NCBI GenBank assembly: GCA_044341215.1
Contig: JBIISC010000008.1
Span: forward strand, 1 to 41,597
Origin: JAFMIT01 sp044341215
Lineage (GTDB): Bacteria; Actinomycetota; Actinomycetes; S36-B12; UBA5976
Length of the DNA stretch: 41,597 bases
Reading direction: 5' to 3'
Part shown: positions 15,175-24,375 of the stretch, piece after piece
Layout: every line of letters starts with the position of its first letter
How positions within the stretch are numbered: the first letter of the stretch is position 1
Notes under the pieces: model-generated
What the model saw: the letters and a program-made list of their open reading frames with translations, nothing else
The model's database searches: none
Told to the model about the DNA's origin: nothing
Program-made: the position numbers and the translations under genes

Positions 15175-16412
15175 TAAGGGTAAAGTCCACGTAAACGATG
15201 GGCCTCAGCAACTCGATCCACGCCAATCATTAATGCCGCATCACGCCAAGTGACTTTCTTTTCGGCAGACATGGTTTCAACGTCATTGATGGCGCGAGTC
15301 ATGATGCTGGAGAGGTTTTCTTTAACTTCATCGGCAGACCAGAAGTAGTTTTGGTTATCTTGTACCCATTCGAAGTAAGAGACCACAACACCACCGGCAT
15401 TTGCCAAGATGTCTGGCACGACGAGGATTCCCATATCGTTGAGGACTCTGTCACCACCGGAAGTTGTAGGGGCGTTAGCACCTTCAACCACAATCTTGGC
15501 TTTGATTTTTGTTGCGTTCTCATCGGTGATTGCATCGGCTAGTGCAGCAGGGATTAATACATCAGCATCGAATTCGAGGAGTTCGTCGTTTGTTATTCTT
15601 TCTGTTCCTGGTGCATCTAGATTGCCATTAGCTTTGTAGTGATTCCAAAGATCTGCCACGCTCTTGAAGCCAGTGACACCTCCTTGAACGTCACTGATTG
15701 CAACAATTTTCAGACCGAAGTTTTCTAATGCAACAGCTGTCCAATAACCGACCTTGCCGAATCCTTGAATTGCTACTCGAGCATTTTTTGGGTCAATGCC
15801 GCGTGATTTGAGGGCGGCCATAGTTGCGATGGCAACGCCATCGCCAGTTGCAGATGTGCGACCGAGTGAACCACCTAAAACAATTGGTTTGCCGGTAACA
15901 ACACCAGGGACTGAGAATCCTGCGTTCACAGAATACGTGTCCATCATCCATGCCATGTTGCGTTCGTCAGTTCCCATATCTGGAGCTGGAATATCTTTTT
16001 CAGGTCCGATGATTGGCAAAATTTCTGATGTGTAACGACGGGTGAGTCTTTCGTTTTCTGACAAAGACAGTGTGTGTGGATCTACTGCAATGCCGCCTTT
16101 GGCACCACCGTATGGAAGATTTGCAAGTGCACACTTCCAAGTCATCAACATTGCAAGTGCAACTGTTTCTTCTAGGTCAATCGTTGGGTGATAACGAACC
16201 CCACCTTTTGAAGGACCACGTGTGGTTGAGTATTGAACGCGGAAACCTTTATAGATTTCAACGTTCCCGTTGTCTTTGCGAAGTGGAACCGCAATTTGAA
16301 GAATGCGGCGGGGAGTGGAAAGGGTTAGCCACTCATTTTCAGATAGTTTTAGTAAATCAACCGTGCGTCTTAACTGGGCACGAGCAGTATCTAGTGCTGA
16401 CTCCGTTGTCAT
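15174..16412 (-). CDS. gdhA: Glu/Leu/Phe/Val dehydrogenase, glutamate dehydrogenase type
   Basis: A 412-residue cytoplasmic dehydrogenase of the hexameric small-subunit class, about the usual length. It interconverts glutamate with 2-oxoglutarate and ammonia. Family landmarks are GPSKGGVRYHP (residues 66-76), TWKCALANLPYGGAKGG with the catalytic lysine at K105, APDMGTDERNMAWM, and the cofactor-binding loop IQGFGKVGYW (GFGKVG at 217-222). The cofactor preference (NAD or NADP) cannot be read safely. ATG at 16412; a 10-bp palindrome lies 13-22 nt ahead of it. A strong terminator is shared with the convergent gene. The symbol gdhA is given for the family; gudB would be equally acceptable. Confidence 0.93.
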   Translation of the reverse strand: MTTESALDTARAQLRRTVDLLKLSENEWLTLSTPRRILQIAVPLRKDNGNVEIYKGFRVQYSTTRGPSKGGVRYHPTIDLEETVALAMLMTWKCALANLPYGGAKGGIAVDPHTLSLSENERLTRRYTSEILPIIGPEKDIPAPDMGTDERNMAWMMDTYSVNAGFSVPGVVTGKPIVLGGSLGRTSATGDGVAIATMAALKSRGIDPKNARVAIQGFGKVGYWTAVALENFGLKIVAISDVQGGVTGFKSVADLWNHYKANGNLDAPGTERITNDELLEFDADVLIPAALADAITDENATKIKAKIVVEGANAPTTSGGDRVLNDMGILVVPDILANAGGVVVSYFEWVQDNQNYFWSADEVKENLSSIMTRAINDVETMSAEKKVTWRDAALMIGVDRVAEAHRLRGLYP

Positions 16413-16424
16413 AACTTGAGCGTA

Positions 16425-16434
16425 CGCCTAGGCG
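16425..16434. promoter_or_regulatory. 10-bp palindrome upstream of gdhA
   Basis: CGCCTAGGCG is a perfect palindrome 13-22 nt before the gdhA ATG, in its 5' leader. The overlapping minus-strand string ATCCGCCTAG also occurs upstream of the SIS deaminase gene. It may be a regulator site or a small leader hairpin; the evidence is thin. Confidence 0.3.
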
Positions 16435-16482
16435 GATAGCCGAGCAAGTTGGAACTATGAGATTTTGGAAGTTCTTTTCTGT

Positions 16483-16677
16483 TTACAAGTCTTTCTTGTT
16501 TTTCTCTGCGGTGGTAACCATCGCGGTGCCAAGTACAAATGCCAAAGCTGGTGAGTATGGGTAGAGCCAATCCGGCATATTTAGGTTCATCTGCTCATAA
16601 ACATTGATTCGAAAGATCCAGTGGCAGGCCAAATCAATAAACCCAAAGACGATTACTCCGATACCTGCGCTGCGCAT
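16483..16677 (-). CDS. small two-helix membrane protein, unknown function
   Basis: A 64-residue protein with two hydrophobic segments (about residues 4-22 and 41-57) separated by the polar loop NVYEQMNLNMPDW, and a Lys-rich end. GAAAGGA lies correctly spaced before the ATG at 16677, which supports real translation. I recognise no family. It stands alone between gdhA and the CHAP-protein gene. Confidence 0.6.
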   Translation of the reverse strand: MRSAGIGVIVFGFIDLACHWIFRINVYEQMNLNMPDWLYPYSPALAFVLGTAMVTTAEKNKKDL

Positions 16678-16855
16678 CTATTTCCTTTCAAGAATGACTA
16701 GTGCGAACAATGCCATTTAGCCTGGATTTTCTGTGGATAAAATGGGTGTATTCCACATTATGAACCCGATTTATACGCGTAAATGTCCGAATTGAGGCTA
16801 ATTTAAGCAAAAATGGAGTAGCCAAATTACCTAGCCAGCGTCTACCTTCTGCCAA

Positions 16856-17365
16856 ATGTTGAGTCGTAAAACTGGGATAACCATCGTGGCCTTTGTGGTC
16901 ACAATCTCTTTAAGTTTTCTCGGCTCATCCTCAGTTTCAGCCCATGATGGTGTCATTTGCCGTTCATCAAATTGGAACTGCGATGGAGATCTTGGATACA
17001 ACCCAAACCGCACGTATTGGAGTCAATACACCGGTCATAATTGCACTAACTATGTCGCTTTCCGCATGATCCGCAATGGAGCACCAAAGAATTTTGGTCC
17101 TTTTAACGGCAATGCAACTGTTTGGGATGACTACTTCAAGAGCCGCGGATACAAGGTGAACCAAAAACCAAAAGTTGGTGCCATTGCACAATGGAACAGT
17201 TGGGAATTCGGTTCAGGCGGTGGACACGTTGCGTACGTGGACAAAGTTGGTGACGACTGGATCATTATTGACGAAGATGCTTGGGGCGGGTCGAACTCTC
17301 GCCGAAAAATATACATGCACGACTCAAACTGGCCAGGCCGCTTTATCCATATGGAAAAGAAGTAG
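16856..17365 (+). CDS. secreted CHAP-domain amidase/peptidase
   Basis: A 169-residue exported protein: residues 1-29 are a Sec signal peptide ending SVSA-HD. The rest is a single CHAP domain with the nucleophile C63 in HNCTNYVAFRM and the histidine H124 in GGGHVAYVDKVGDDW. An acidic residue that completes the site probably lies in IIIDEDAW. CHAP enzymes cut peptidoglycan amide or peptide bonds, so a role in cell-wall turnover or cell separation is likely. No separate wall-binding domain is present, which makes it a minimal enzyme. ATG 16856 begins the signal peptide; a TTG follows directly at 16859. It converges on the histidine kinase gene with a 2-nt gap. Confidence 0.88.
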   Translation: MLSRKTGITIVAFVVTISLSFLGSSSVSAHDGVICRSSNWNCDGDLGYNPNRTYWSQYTGHNCTNYVAFRMIRNGAPKNFGPFNGNATVWDDYFKSRGYKVNQKPKVGAIAQWNSWEFGSGGGHVAYVDKVGDDWIIIDEDAWGGSNSRRKIYMHDSNWPGRFIHMEKK

Positions 17366-17367
17366 CG

Positions 17368-19572
17368 CTAGTCCGCAACTACTTGTTCAAGAAAAATAAC
17401 AAAATCATCATCCGCTTGTTCTACTTTAACGGTTAATTCTTCAGAACCTAAAACTTCTATTTCTTGTAATGAGGCGCGCTTAGCTGTTGCACCTGAAATC
17501 TTAATTACCAAAATACTTGATTCCGAATTTGCTAGTACTTGAATAGTTGTTTTGCTATCGCGAGCTGACTGAATAATACGTTTGAGTTCGCCTAGAAGAC
17601 GGTCATCGATTTCGATTAGACGACCTTGATCTCGCACTGTCAAAACTTTGATGTTGACTTCCTGCGCAACAGCATGTCGAACTATCTCTAGTGCCGCCTT
17701 TGAAAACCCACCTGAAGTTTTTGGGTCTACTTGGATGATTGCTCGGATTAAGCCGTCCAGCCGCAACAAAGCGTTCTTGTTAGCGGTTGAAACTTTTTCT
17801 TCTTTGGAAACATCTTGTAAAACCTGAGTAGCTTTGATTATTGCAGTATCAAGTTCCTTGGCTAAATCCGAAACTGCAGTTGCAGCAGCTCGTTCACGAA
17901 TTTCAGTCTGGCTCAAGTCTTCTGATTCTCTAAGCCGTTCCTGACCTCGAATCACACCGTATAAAGCGGCAGCAGCAAATAATGGCAACACGTAAGAAGT
18001 GTTTAAAGAGGAAATCGCTGTTTGAGAAGTTTCCGGATCAATTTGCGTGCGAAACGCAATTAAACCAAATAACCATGGCAATCCTGCTGACCACCATTTT
18101 AATGAATCCACCCAAGTTAATATTGAGACTAAGGCAAATCCTGCGGTGAGGCTATTAATTGCAAGGATGTCGATCAGACTAGTTCCGCTAACCGCAAAGA
18201 ATGTTGTCACGCCGTGTATAAATGCAATTCCACAAGCCATAAGCACATAGAACCTATTAAGAGGCAGCTTCTTCCAATTTACAAACACTGCGAAAGCCGC
18301 GAGTAAAAGAGTAGTAAATCCTGCAATCCTTTCCGCGGGATTCGTCTGTACCATTAAAGATAGTGGAAACAAAAAACCGCCGACGGCGTTGCTAACATTG
18401 ATAGTGGAGACTGCAGTTCTAATTACATCGGTTGCACCGAGATTACGGCTGGTTTGTTGCCGCATCATTAATGCAATTGATATTTCCACACCGTTAATCC
18501 GGCGAAATAACTTTCCATTGATTTCATCAAGCGTTTCCTTGATGACAATTCCTTCGCCAATCCCTGAATTGTGAGCGCTTGTGGAGTCTTTACCGTTGTG
18601 GAATAGCTCAATTCGCAAGATTCCATAAATCAATGTTGCTTTTGGCGTTATTTTTGTAGCTCCAGTGTGGCGTTGGAAATTTCGACTCAGTTCAATGATT
18701 ACAGAGCGTAAAGCAGCATAAACATTCGGCGGGATTCCAGTTCCCGCGCCAGAGATGTTTAAGTCAATTTGTATTTGGACTTGTTCTTGGACCTCAGCCA
18801 TAAGATCAGAAAAAATTGGTTCAGTGCTGTTGGGTTTAGCTATTGTCTCGCGCCGCGAATTAATTTGTTTCTTTAATTCCTTGAAATCCAAATCTTTGGA
18901 ATCTAAAACTGATCTGATGTCGTTCAGTACAGTTTCGTGAGTGTGAATCAGAAGTTCTCGCCAAGTTCGAGTCCGTTCCTGGAGGGCAATAGCTGACTCA
19001 CGACTTTCAGAAAGTCGTTGGTTCAGAATATCGCGAGACTTTACATATTCAAGTTGCTTGTACCAAGAGTGGTAGAACCAAAATGCTACGACGAGCAATT
19101 GAACAACTGAAAATGTTCGTATTGGCACTTCATTTACAAAAAACTTAGTTGGAATACCAACCTTTATAATCATTACAGTTAGGTGAATTACGTTCACGAC
19201 GACCAAAGTTGGTATCCACTTTTTTGGAAGAGTTGAAATTCCTAGAATCACTGATAAGAAAATGCCAGGTGCGCTGGCTGCGATAATGTCAATTGTGGGA
19301 CCAAAGAAAGTCAGTGTATTACTGGTTACAAAGAAAGAACTTAGAGCGAGAGCTGGTGAAATATTACGGCGTCGAAGCATCGCAGATGATAGAAGTAGTA
19401 CATAGGAAGTTAGGACTAAGCAAAAATGGATTGCACTGCGATTAGGAAGATAGAATAGAAATATAAAATTATATGGAATCACATATAGACCAGCAATGAC
19501 TAAAGTTGTAAGACGTGCAGTAGATACAACCGAAGCTAACTCAGGTGAATTAATAAATGTGTATTTCTTCAA
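17368..19572 (-). CDS. two-module membrane histidine kinase (second module degenerate)
   Basis: A 734-residue protein made of two similar halves. Half 1 has about six membrane segments (residues 21-170), a coiled linker (175-205), a phosphoacceptor-like H212 in THETVLNDI, resembling the 'lHDtvL' box of DesK/NarX-type kinases, and an ATPase domain with N298 in ELSRNFQRHTGA and a G-box GIGEGIVIKETLDEINGKL (337-355). Half 2 repeats this plan: about five membrane segments (395-543), a coiled linker (545-600), and a 100-residue region (625-694) that aligns with the ATPase core but lacks the N- and G-boxes. It starts 4 nt inside the response-regulator gene and is its likely partner. The ligand or stimulus is unknown; no periplasmic sensor domain is evident. 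Confidence 0.82.
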   Translation of the reverse strand: MKKYTFINSPELASVVSTARLTTLVIAGLYVIPYNFIFLFYLPNRSAIHFCLVLTSYVLLLSSAMLRRRNISPALALSSFFVTSNTLTFFGPTIDIIAASAPGIFLSVILGISTLPKKWIPTLVVVNVIHLTVMIIKVGIPTKFFVNEVPIRTFSVVQLLVVAFWFYHSWYKQLEYVKSRDILNQRLSESRESAIALQERTRTWRELLIHTHETVLNDIRSVLDSKDLDFKELKKQINSRRETIAKPNSTEPIFSDLMAEVQEQVQIQIDLNISGAGTGIPPNVYAALRSVIIELSRNFQRHTGATKITPKATLIYGILRIELFHNGKDSTSAHNSGIGEGIVIKETLDEINGKLFRRINGVEISIALMMRQQTSRNLGATDVIRTAVSTINVSNAVGGFLFPLSLMVQTNPAERIAGFTTLLLAAFAVFVNWKKLPLNRFYVLMACGIAFIHGVTTFFAVSGTSLIDILAINSLTAGFALVSILTWVDSLKWWSAGLPWLFGLIAFRTQIDPETSQTAISSLNTSYVLPLFAAAALYGVIRGQERLRESEDLSQTEIRERAAATAVSDLAKELDTAIIKATQVLQDVSKEEKVSTANKNALLRLDGLIRAIIQVDPKTSGGFSKAALEIVRHAVAQEVNIKVLTVRDQGRLIEIDDRLLGELKRIIQSARDSKTTIQVLANSESSILVIKISGATAKRASLQEIEVLGSEELTVKVEQADDDFVIFLEQVVAD

Positions 19573-20213
19573 GGCAGCAAACCCTCTTGGACTGCTTGCT
19601 TATACAAATCAGTTTTTGTTGAAACTGGCTTTCCGGCTTTTGTGTATTTCTCACGAACGCGTTTGATGTATTCGCTTGCAGTTCCAGGCTGCACATTCAT
19701 TTTTCGTGCCACAGCTTCAAGTTTTAGGCCCGATGCATAAAGCACCATGGCTTCACGCTCTCTTGCTGAAAGTGCAACAGATAGTGTGTCGCTATAAAGA
19801 ATTGCAGCTAAGTCTCTAGATATTGATTGCTCACCTCTTAAGGTCGCATCTACACATTCAAGGAAATCTTCCTGGTTTGCATTTTTAGAAACAAATCCAA
19901 GCGCACCAGCGATTAGCGAACTTCGAACTACTGCAGGATCTGCAAGTGCACTAATAATCAAAATAGGACTGCCACATTCAATCAAGTCCAGTGTGTTTTG
20001 AATTGGTGCACGATTATCACCAAGGTCTAGATCTAAAATTACACAGTCCACGTGGTTTGCTTTCATCGTTTCCATAGCTTGAGTAACTGATTTACCCTCG
20101 TAGACAATGTTGGCTTCTGGGTATTGGCCAAGAAGCCGTTCAATAAGTGCAGCTCTAACTATTGGGTGGTCTTCAAGTATTGCAAATGTAGGTTTGGGAT
20201 TAGTGACCGTCAT
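19569..20213 (-). CDS. NarL/FixJ-type response regulator
   Basis: A 214-residue transcription regulator. The receiver domain has the acidic pair in ILEDHP, the phosphoacceptor aspartate in VILDLDLGD (about residue 59), a serine in ILIISAL and the lysine in GFVSKNA. A LuxR-type helix-turn-helix follows from about residue 145: LSAREREAMVLYASGLKLEAVARKM and TASEYIKRVREKY. The HTH is slightly divergent, and the C terminus (KTDLYKQAVQEGLLP) matches the tail of this subfamily in actinobacteria. The histidine kinase gene overlaps its end by 4 nt, so the pair is cotranscribed, regulator first. Target genes cannot be named. Confidence 0.92.
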   Translation of the reverse strand: MTVTNPKPTFAILEDHPIVRAALIERLLGQYPEANIVYEGKSVTQAMETMKANHVDCVILDLDLGDNRAPIQNTLDLIECGSPILIISALADPAVVRSSLIAGALGFVSKNANQEDFLECVDATLRGEQSISRDLAAILYSDTLSVALSAREREAMVLYASGLKLEAVARKMNVQPGTASEYIKRVREKYTKAGKPVSTKTDLYKQAVQEGLLP

Positions 20214-20290
20214 AGGTCAAGCCTAGAGAGATTACTCATGTGTTTTATCCTGCATTGTCCCCACTTTATGGACTAGTTGTCACTAAAGAA

Positions 20291-20881
20291 TTAAAGAACA
20301 GCCTTTGCCAGCCACAGCTCTGCCATGAGCTTATGTCCAAGGGCTGAGGGGTGAATGCCGTCGTCAGCCAGCTCTTCAATCGCGTGCTTCCCGATTAGAC
20401 CATTCAGATATTCATCGAACGGAACAAGTTTCGCGTTGTATTTCTTTGCAAGGTTATGTACCACTTCGATTTTTGGATCTAAGTCTTCCCGCCAAGTCTT
20501 CATTTCAGGATTAACGTGAAGTAAAAAAGGTTCACACAAAACAAACTCTGGGTTGCAGGCGATTTTGGTTTTTGCCAGCACTTCATCGAAGTTTCTTTCA
20601 AAATCTTCAATACTTGTTATGTCGTTATCGTCATAACGACGCCAAGTGTCGTTAATTCCAATTGCTATTGATACTCGAGTTGGATTATGCGCCAGTACGT
20701 CTTGGTCCCATCGTGCAATTAAATCCACAAGTCGATGGCCACTCGTGCCAACATTGATTATGTTTCCATCAAGTTTGCCGCTGTTTGCAATATCTCTAAC
20801 ATATCCATCGCCAAAAGGAGGAAGTTCTATGCGACCACAATCTGTGACGCTATCTCCGATAAATACAGTTGTCTGTTTCAT
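20291..20881 (-). CDS. cytoplasmic SGNH/GDSL-family hydrolase
   Basis: A 196-residue esterase/lipase-like protein. Block I is VFIGDSVTDCGR with the catalytic Ser; block II is the glycine in INVGTSGHR; block III is GINDTWRR; block V is DDGIHPSALGH with the catalytic Asp and His. This is the complete SGNH set. There is no signal peptide, so it acts inside the cell; likely substrates are acyl or acetyl esters of carbohydrates. It starts 9 nt after the stop of the secreted propeller gene, so the two form a two-gene operon on the minus strand. Confidence 0.9.
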   Translation of the reverse strand: MKQTTVFIGDSVTDCGRIELPPFGDGYVRDIANSGKLDGNIINVGTSGHRLVDLIARWDQDVLAHNPTRVSIAIGINDTWRRYDDNDITSIEDFERNFDEVLAKTKIACNPEFVLCEPFLLHVNPEMKTWREDLDPKIEVVHNLAKKYNAKLVPFDEYLNGLIGKHAIEELADDGIHPSALGHKLMAELWLAKAVL

Positions 20882-20890
20882 AATTCTTTC

Positions 20891-21901
20891 TTATTCTGGC
20901 ATGTTTGCAGTTGCGGACCAAGCTGGACCAAGCTCTAAAAAGTGTGAATTTGTCTTTATGTTGAATGCATCCATGTTGTAAACCTTTTTGGTTTTGCGAT
21001 CCGCAACCATCAGGTTGTATCCACCCTTCCAGTAATTCTTGTAAGGAATCGGGCAGGTTGAAACATAGAAAATAAAGCGTTTAGCAGCCTTATATGGATA
21101 TGGATCAGAGTTGTCACAATAATCTTCACCAAAGAAAAGTGGAATAGCTTTATCACCGTTGTAATAGCCCATCAATATGTGGTCATGACGATTTGATTGG
21201 ACTTCGGTGAACAGAAACTTGTTCATATTTGCATTTATCGGGTAATACGCGGTAGTGATTCCACGATTCCAGATTTTGCTTTCAATGCCTGCTTGATTTC
21301 GCAGCCAGATAGATCCTTGCCGTTCGAAAATTAGTCCCAGCCCATCGGAAGTGAAATAAGGCATTGAGGATTCCGGCAAACCTTCGGTAAGTAATTGTTT
21401 ATCTGTTCCGTCCATTTCAATGGTTGCCATCACGCCGTCTTCTTTATATGTAACCGTGTGACCATTTGGCGAAAACTTTGGATCTTCATCTCGTTTGTTG
21501 TTTGGTCCAGTTAGATTGATCGGGTCAGCCCACTTGGTTCCATCCCAATGGGAGACAAATACATCCCATTCGTTTTCAACAAGTCCTGTGGCAGTTCCCA
21601 TAAAGGTGATTTCGGTGCCTGCTGGATTTGGATGAATGTTGAGTGGTGATTTTGCACTTGTCCACAATTTATCTATGCGCACCAATCTTCCAGTTGCAAG
21701 ATCTAATTCGTACCCCTTCGATTTCCAATCACCATATTGGCCATATCGATGATAAAAGAGTTTTCCGGTCAAACCCAGAGCAGCTACCTTTGGGGAAACC
21801 GCGGGAATTGAGACTGCCTGAGATGGGGCCAGACTGGTGCTTAGTCCCAGAAATAGGGCTATAGCTGTGCTGGCGCATAACAACTTGGTTTCAGTACGCA
21901 T
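20891..21901 (-). CDS. secreted TolB-like (PD40) beta-propeller protein
   Basis: A 336-residue exported protein; residues 1-29 form a signal peptide ending PSQA-VS. The body carries repeats of the WD40-like/PD40 type: NIHPNPAGTEITFMGTATG, PKFSPNGHTVTYKEDGVMATIEMDG and PYFTSDGLGLIFERQGSIWLRN, each with the 'P..SpDG..i.f' pattern. That predicts a five- to seven-blade propeller. Propellers of this kind bind proteins or carbohydrates; no catalytic residues can be named. It leads the operon with the SGNH hydrolase, so an involvement in handling a substituted polysaccharide is possible. Start ATG 21901; the transporter promoter region lies divergently upstream. Confidence 0.75.
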   Translation of the reverse strand: MRTETKLLCASTAIALFLGLSTSLAPSQAVSIPAVSPKVAALGLTGKLFYHRYGQYGDWKSKGYELDLATGRLVRIDKLWTSAKSPLNIHPNPAGTEITFMGTATGLVENEWDVFVSHWDGTKWADPINLTGPNNKRDEDPKFSPNGHTVTYKEDGVMATIEMDGTDKQLLTEGLPESSMPYFTSDGLGLIFERQGSIWLRNQAGIESKIWNRGITTAYYPINANMNKFLFTEVQSNRHDHILMGYYNGDKAIPLFFGEDYCDNSDPYPYKAAKRFIFYVSTCPIPYKNYWKGGYNLMVADRKTKKVYNMDAFNIKTNSHFLELGPAWSATANMPE

Positions 21902-21919
21902 AGAACTCCAACCTATACC

Positions 21920-21947
21920 TTGACAAGCACTATTCCTCGTGTAAGTT
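21920..21947 (+). promoter_or_regulatory. candidate promoter of the sugar transporter operon
   Basis: A consensus TTGACA (-35) at 21920-21925 is followed after 16 nt by TAAGTT at 21942-21947, acceptable as an actinobacterial -10 hexamer. Transcription would start about 70 nt before the substrate-binding protein gene. Confidence 0.5.
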
Positions 21948-21959
21948 ACCCTAACACAA
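21940..21959 (+). promoter_or_regulatory. candidate shared operator, transporter copy
   Basis: TGTAAGTTACCCTAACACAA overlaps the candidate -10 box and contains a near-perfect inverted repeat (GTGTAAG, 5-nt spacer, CTAACAC). It matches 16 of 20 positions of the element at 27346-27365 between the nagB and ROK genes. A repressor that binds both, most simply the ROK protein encoded at 27420, would couple sugar uptake to catabolism. Confidence 0.45.
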
Positions 21960-22024
21960 AGGCAATAGGAACGTTAACACTCTTGGCTAATCCAAGGTGC
22001 CTAGTTGCTGGGAGAGAGGAATAA

Positions 22025-23398
22025 ATGAAGAAAAAAAGCCTTCTAGCCGGTCTTTTAGCAAGCGCGTTGCTTGTAACCGGTCTGATTAGTGCAAACGTGG
22101 CTTCGGCTACAAATCGCGAAATCACAATGTGGGTTGGAACTAGCAACGCTAGCCAGCTTAGATTTTTTAATGCAGCAGCAAGCCGCATTGAAAACAAACA
22201 CCCAGGTTTGACAGTCACAATCGTTGGCGGTCAAGACATGGAAGTAACTCTTGCAGCAATTAACGCTGGTAATGGTCCAGATATTTCTATGGCCAGTGGC
22301 ACTGGAAACGTTGGATGGTTCTGTGGAACTGGCGCTTGGAAGAACTTGAACAAATACATCAAGGGATCTAATGGAATCAATCTAAAGAAAACTTTCAGCC
22401 CTGCTGCCTTGAACGGAATTGCCTCAGAAGGCAATCACTGTGCATTGCCATTCAGCTCTGAAATTTTCGGCTTCTTCTACAACAAAGATTTGTTTAAAGA
22501 AGCAGGCATTAAGCATGCACCTGAAACTTTGAGCGAACTTAAGTCTGCATCTAAGAAGCTAACAATTATTCGCAATGGTGAAATCATCACTGCTGGATAC
22601 TTGCCTTGGACCGGTTACATGGACAATGACATGGAAACTATGTTCCTAGGTATGCAATTCGGTGCCGAATGGTTCACAAGCAAGAACAAGTCAGCATTTG
22701 CTTCTGATCCTGCTTGGCTTGAAGCATTTAAGTGGCAACGTAACTTCATCGCTGATGTTTATGGTGGTGGAAACTTTGCAAGAGGTAGCCAACGCGTTCA
22801 AGCTTTCATCGCACAAGCTGGTGCATGGTGGGCTGATGACAACGACTTCAACAGTGGTCGTTTGGCAATGGTTGCACATGCTGACTGGTTGGGTACATTG
22901 TTCTGCAATCCAGACTGGAATGCATTCGACTGTGAAGATCCACAAGTTAACTTTGGTGCAGCACCAATTCCAGTTAAAGACTCAATCCATGACACCCAAT
23001 ACGGTGCCGGAGTTGTTGGTAGCAATCCAATGGGAATCTCTCGCGGAACAAGCAACATGCAAGATGCATGGACAGTTCTAAAAGAATTCACAACTGATTT
23101 CAAGTTGGCTCGAACATGGGCAAATACCTATGGTGATCCTTCGCACTTGAATGCGGCTCGTCAGGCAGACGCTGGAGTTTTCATTCCAGCTTGGTTGAAG
23201 CCTTTCTTCCGTATTTCAAATCATCCAAAGTCGGGCTACCACAAGTTGCTCAATACTGGTGAACACGAAGAAATCACAGCACTGGCAGAGCTATTTAATG
23301 CTTGGCAAGCAGGCGGAATTGCAGTCACCGATCTAAAGGGTGAACTCAAGAATGTTGCCAAAGACATTAACGACTTGTTGGCGCGAAACAATCAATAA
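22025..23398 (+). CDS. ABC transporter sugar-binding protein (family 1 extracellular solute-binding)
   Basis: A 457-residue exported binding protein. A Lys-rich n-region and hydrophobic core end at ASA-TNRE; there is no lipobox cysteine. The mature part begins with the REITMWVGT strand typical of carbohydrate-binding proteins and continues with NAGNGPDISMASG, LPFSSEIFGFFYNKDLFKEAGI and a C-terminal WKVL-like region (DAWTVLKEFTTD). These are characteristic of the MalE/CUT1 class. GGGAGAGAGG just before the ATG is a good ribosome site. The stop codon overlaps the first permease start. The neighbouring genes make GlcNAc-containing oligosaccharides the most likely ligand; the sequence does not prove it. 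Confidence 0.92.
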   Translation: MKKKSLLAGLLASALLVTGLISANVASATNREITMWVGTSNASQLRFFNAAASRIENKHPGLTVTIVGGQDMEVTLAAINAGNGPDISMASGTGNVGWFCGTGAWKNLNKYIKGSNGINLKKTFSPAALNGIASEGNHCALPFSSEIFGFFYNKDLFKEAGIKHAPETLSELKSASKKLTIIRNGEIITAGYLPWTGYMDNDMETMFLGMQFGAEWFTSKNKSAFASDPAWLEAFKWQRNFIADVYGGGNFARGSQRVQAFIAQAGAWWADDNDFNSGRLAMVAHADWLGTLFCNPDWNAFDCEDPQVNFGAAPIPVKDSIHDTQYGAGVVGSNPMGISRGTSNMQDAWTVLKEFTTDFKLARTWANTYGDPSHLNAARQADAGVFIPAWLKPFFRISNHPKSGYHKLLNTGEHEEITALAELFNAWQAGGIAVTDLKGELKNVAKDINDLLARNNQ

Positions 23399-24375
23399 TG
23401 TCGTTCCCTTCAGGTAAAGCAGTTCGCTCCCCGCGCAAGCGGGGAGCGACTGCTCCTAAACACGGTGTGCAAACACCGGTCTTTTTTGTATTCATGTGCA
23501 TGTTGCCTTGGACTTCAGGTTTCGTACTTTTCACGGCCTATCCAATGGTTGCAAGTCTTTATCAATCCTTTACTCGCTGGGACATGGTTAATGCTCCGCG
23601 TTGGATTGGATTAGACAATTACAAACGTATGTTTTTTGAAGATGATCTTTTCTGGTTATCTTTCAAAAACACAATCTGGATTTCTGCCACCAGTATTCCG
23701 ATTCGCATCGCATTTGCGATGTTCACAGCATTCCTACTTACGAAAGCTGGCAAGACCCGCAATATCTGGCGCACAATCTTTTTCTTACCTTCAATGGTTC
23801 CAGTTGTAGCAGGAACATTAATTTTCGCTTGGTTATTCCAACCATATTTCGGCGTACTAAATCTTTTCCTAGAAAAACTAGGAATAGTAAATATGAAACA
23901 TCCACTTATGTGGTTTGATGATCCAAATATGTCTAAATGGGCACTGATAATCATGGGCTTATGGGGTATTGGCGACACCATGATTATCTTCCTGGCTGGA
24001 TTACTAGACATTGATAAGTCTTTGTATGAATCTGCCAGCCTTGAGGGAGCAAACGGTTTTCAACAATTCCGCTTTATAACTTTGCCACTCATGACTCCAG
24101 TTATTTTCTTTTCAGCAGTTACTGGCGTCATCGGTTCTTTCCAATACTTCACGCAGGCCTACATCGCCACAGGATTATCGATCAACAATGATTATTCAAA
24201 GTCCATGTATTTCTACGCGACACATATTTATGAAACTGCTTTCCAGCAATATGACATGGGATATGCAGCTTCTCTATCTTGGTTCTTGCTATTCGTTACT
24301 TTGATCTGCACAGTTATTATGTTGCTAACTCAAAAACGCTGGGTTCACTATCCGAATGGAACGATGTTTAAATGA
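23398..24375 (+). CDS. ABC sugar transporter permease (MalF-like)
   Basis: A 325-residue inner-membrane permease with six predicted helices. The cytoplasmic EAA loop that contacts the ATPase is ESASLEGANGFQQFRFITLP, around residues 215-235. N-terminal SPRKRGATAPKH is a positively charged cytoplasmic tail. It starts at ATG 23398, with TAATG overlap to the binding-protein gene, and its stop overlaps the second permease start by 4 nt. It forms the translocation pore with that permease. A CUT1-type importer is indicated by the combination of a binding protein and two permeases. Confidence 0.93.
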   Translation: MSFPSGKAVRSPRKRGATAPKHGVQTPVFFVFMCMLPWTSGFVLFTAYPMVASLYQSFTRWDMVNAPRWIGLDNYKRMFFEDDLFWLSFKNTIWISATSIPIRIAFAMFTAFLLTKAGKTRNIWRTIFFLPSMVPVVAGTLIFAWLFQPYFGVLNLFLEKLGIVNMKHPLMWFDDPNMSKWALIIMGLWGIGDTMIIFLAGLLDIDKSLYESASLEGANGFQQFRFITLPLMTPVIFFSAVTGVIGSFQYFTQAYIATGLSINNDYSKSMYFYATHIYETAFQQYDMGYAASLSWFLLFVTLICTVIMLLTQKRWVHYPNGTMFK

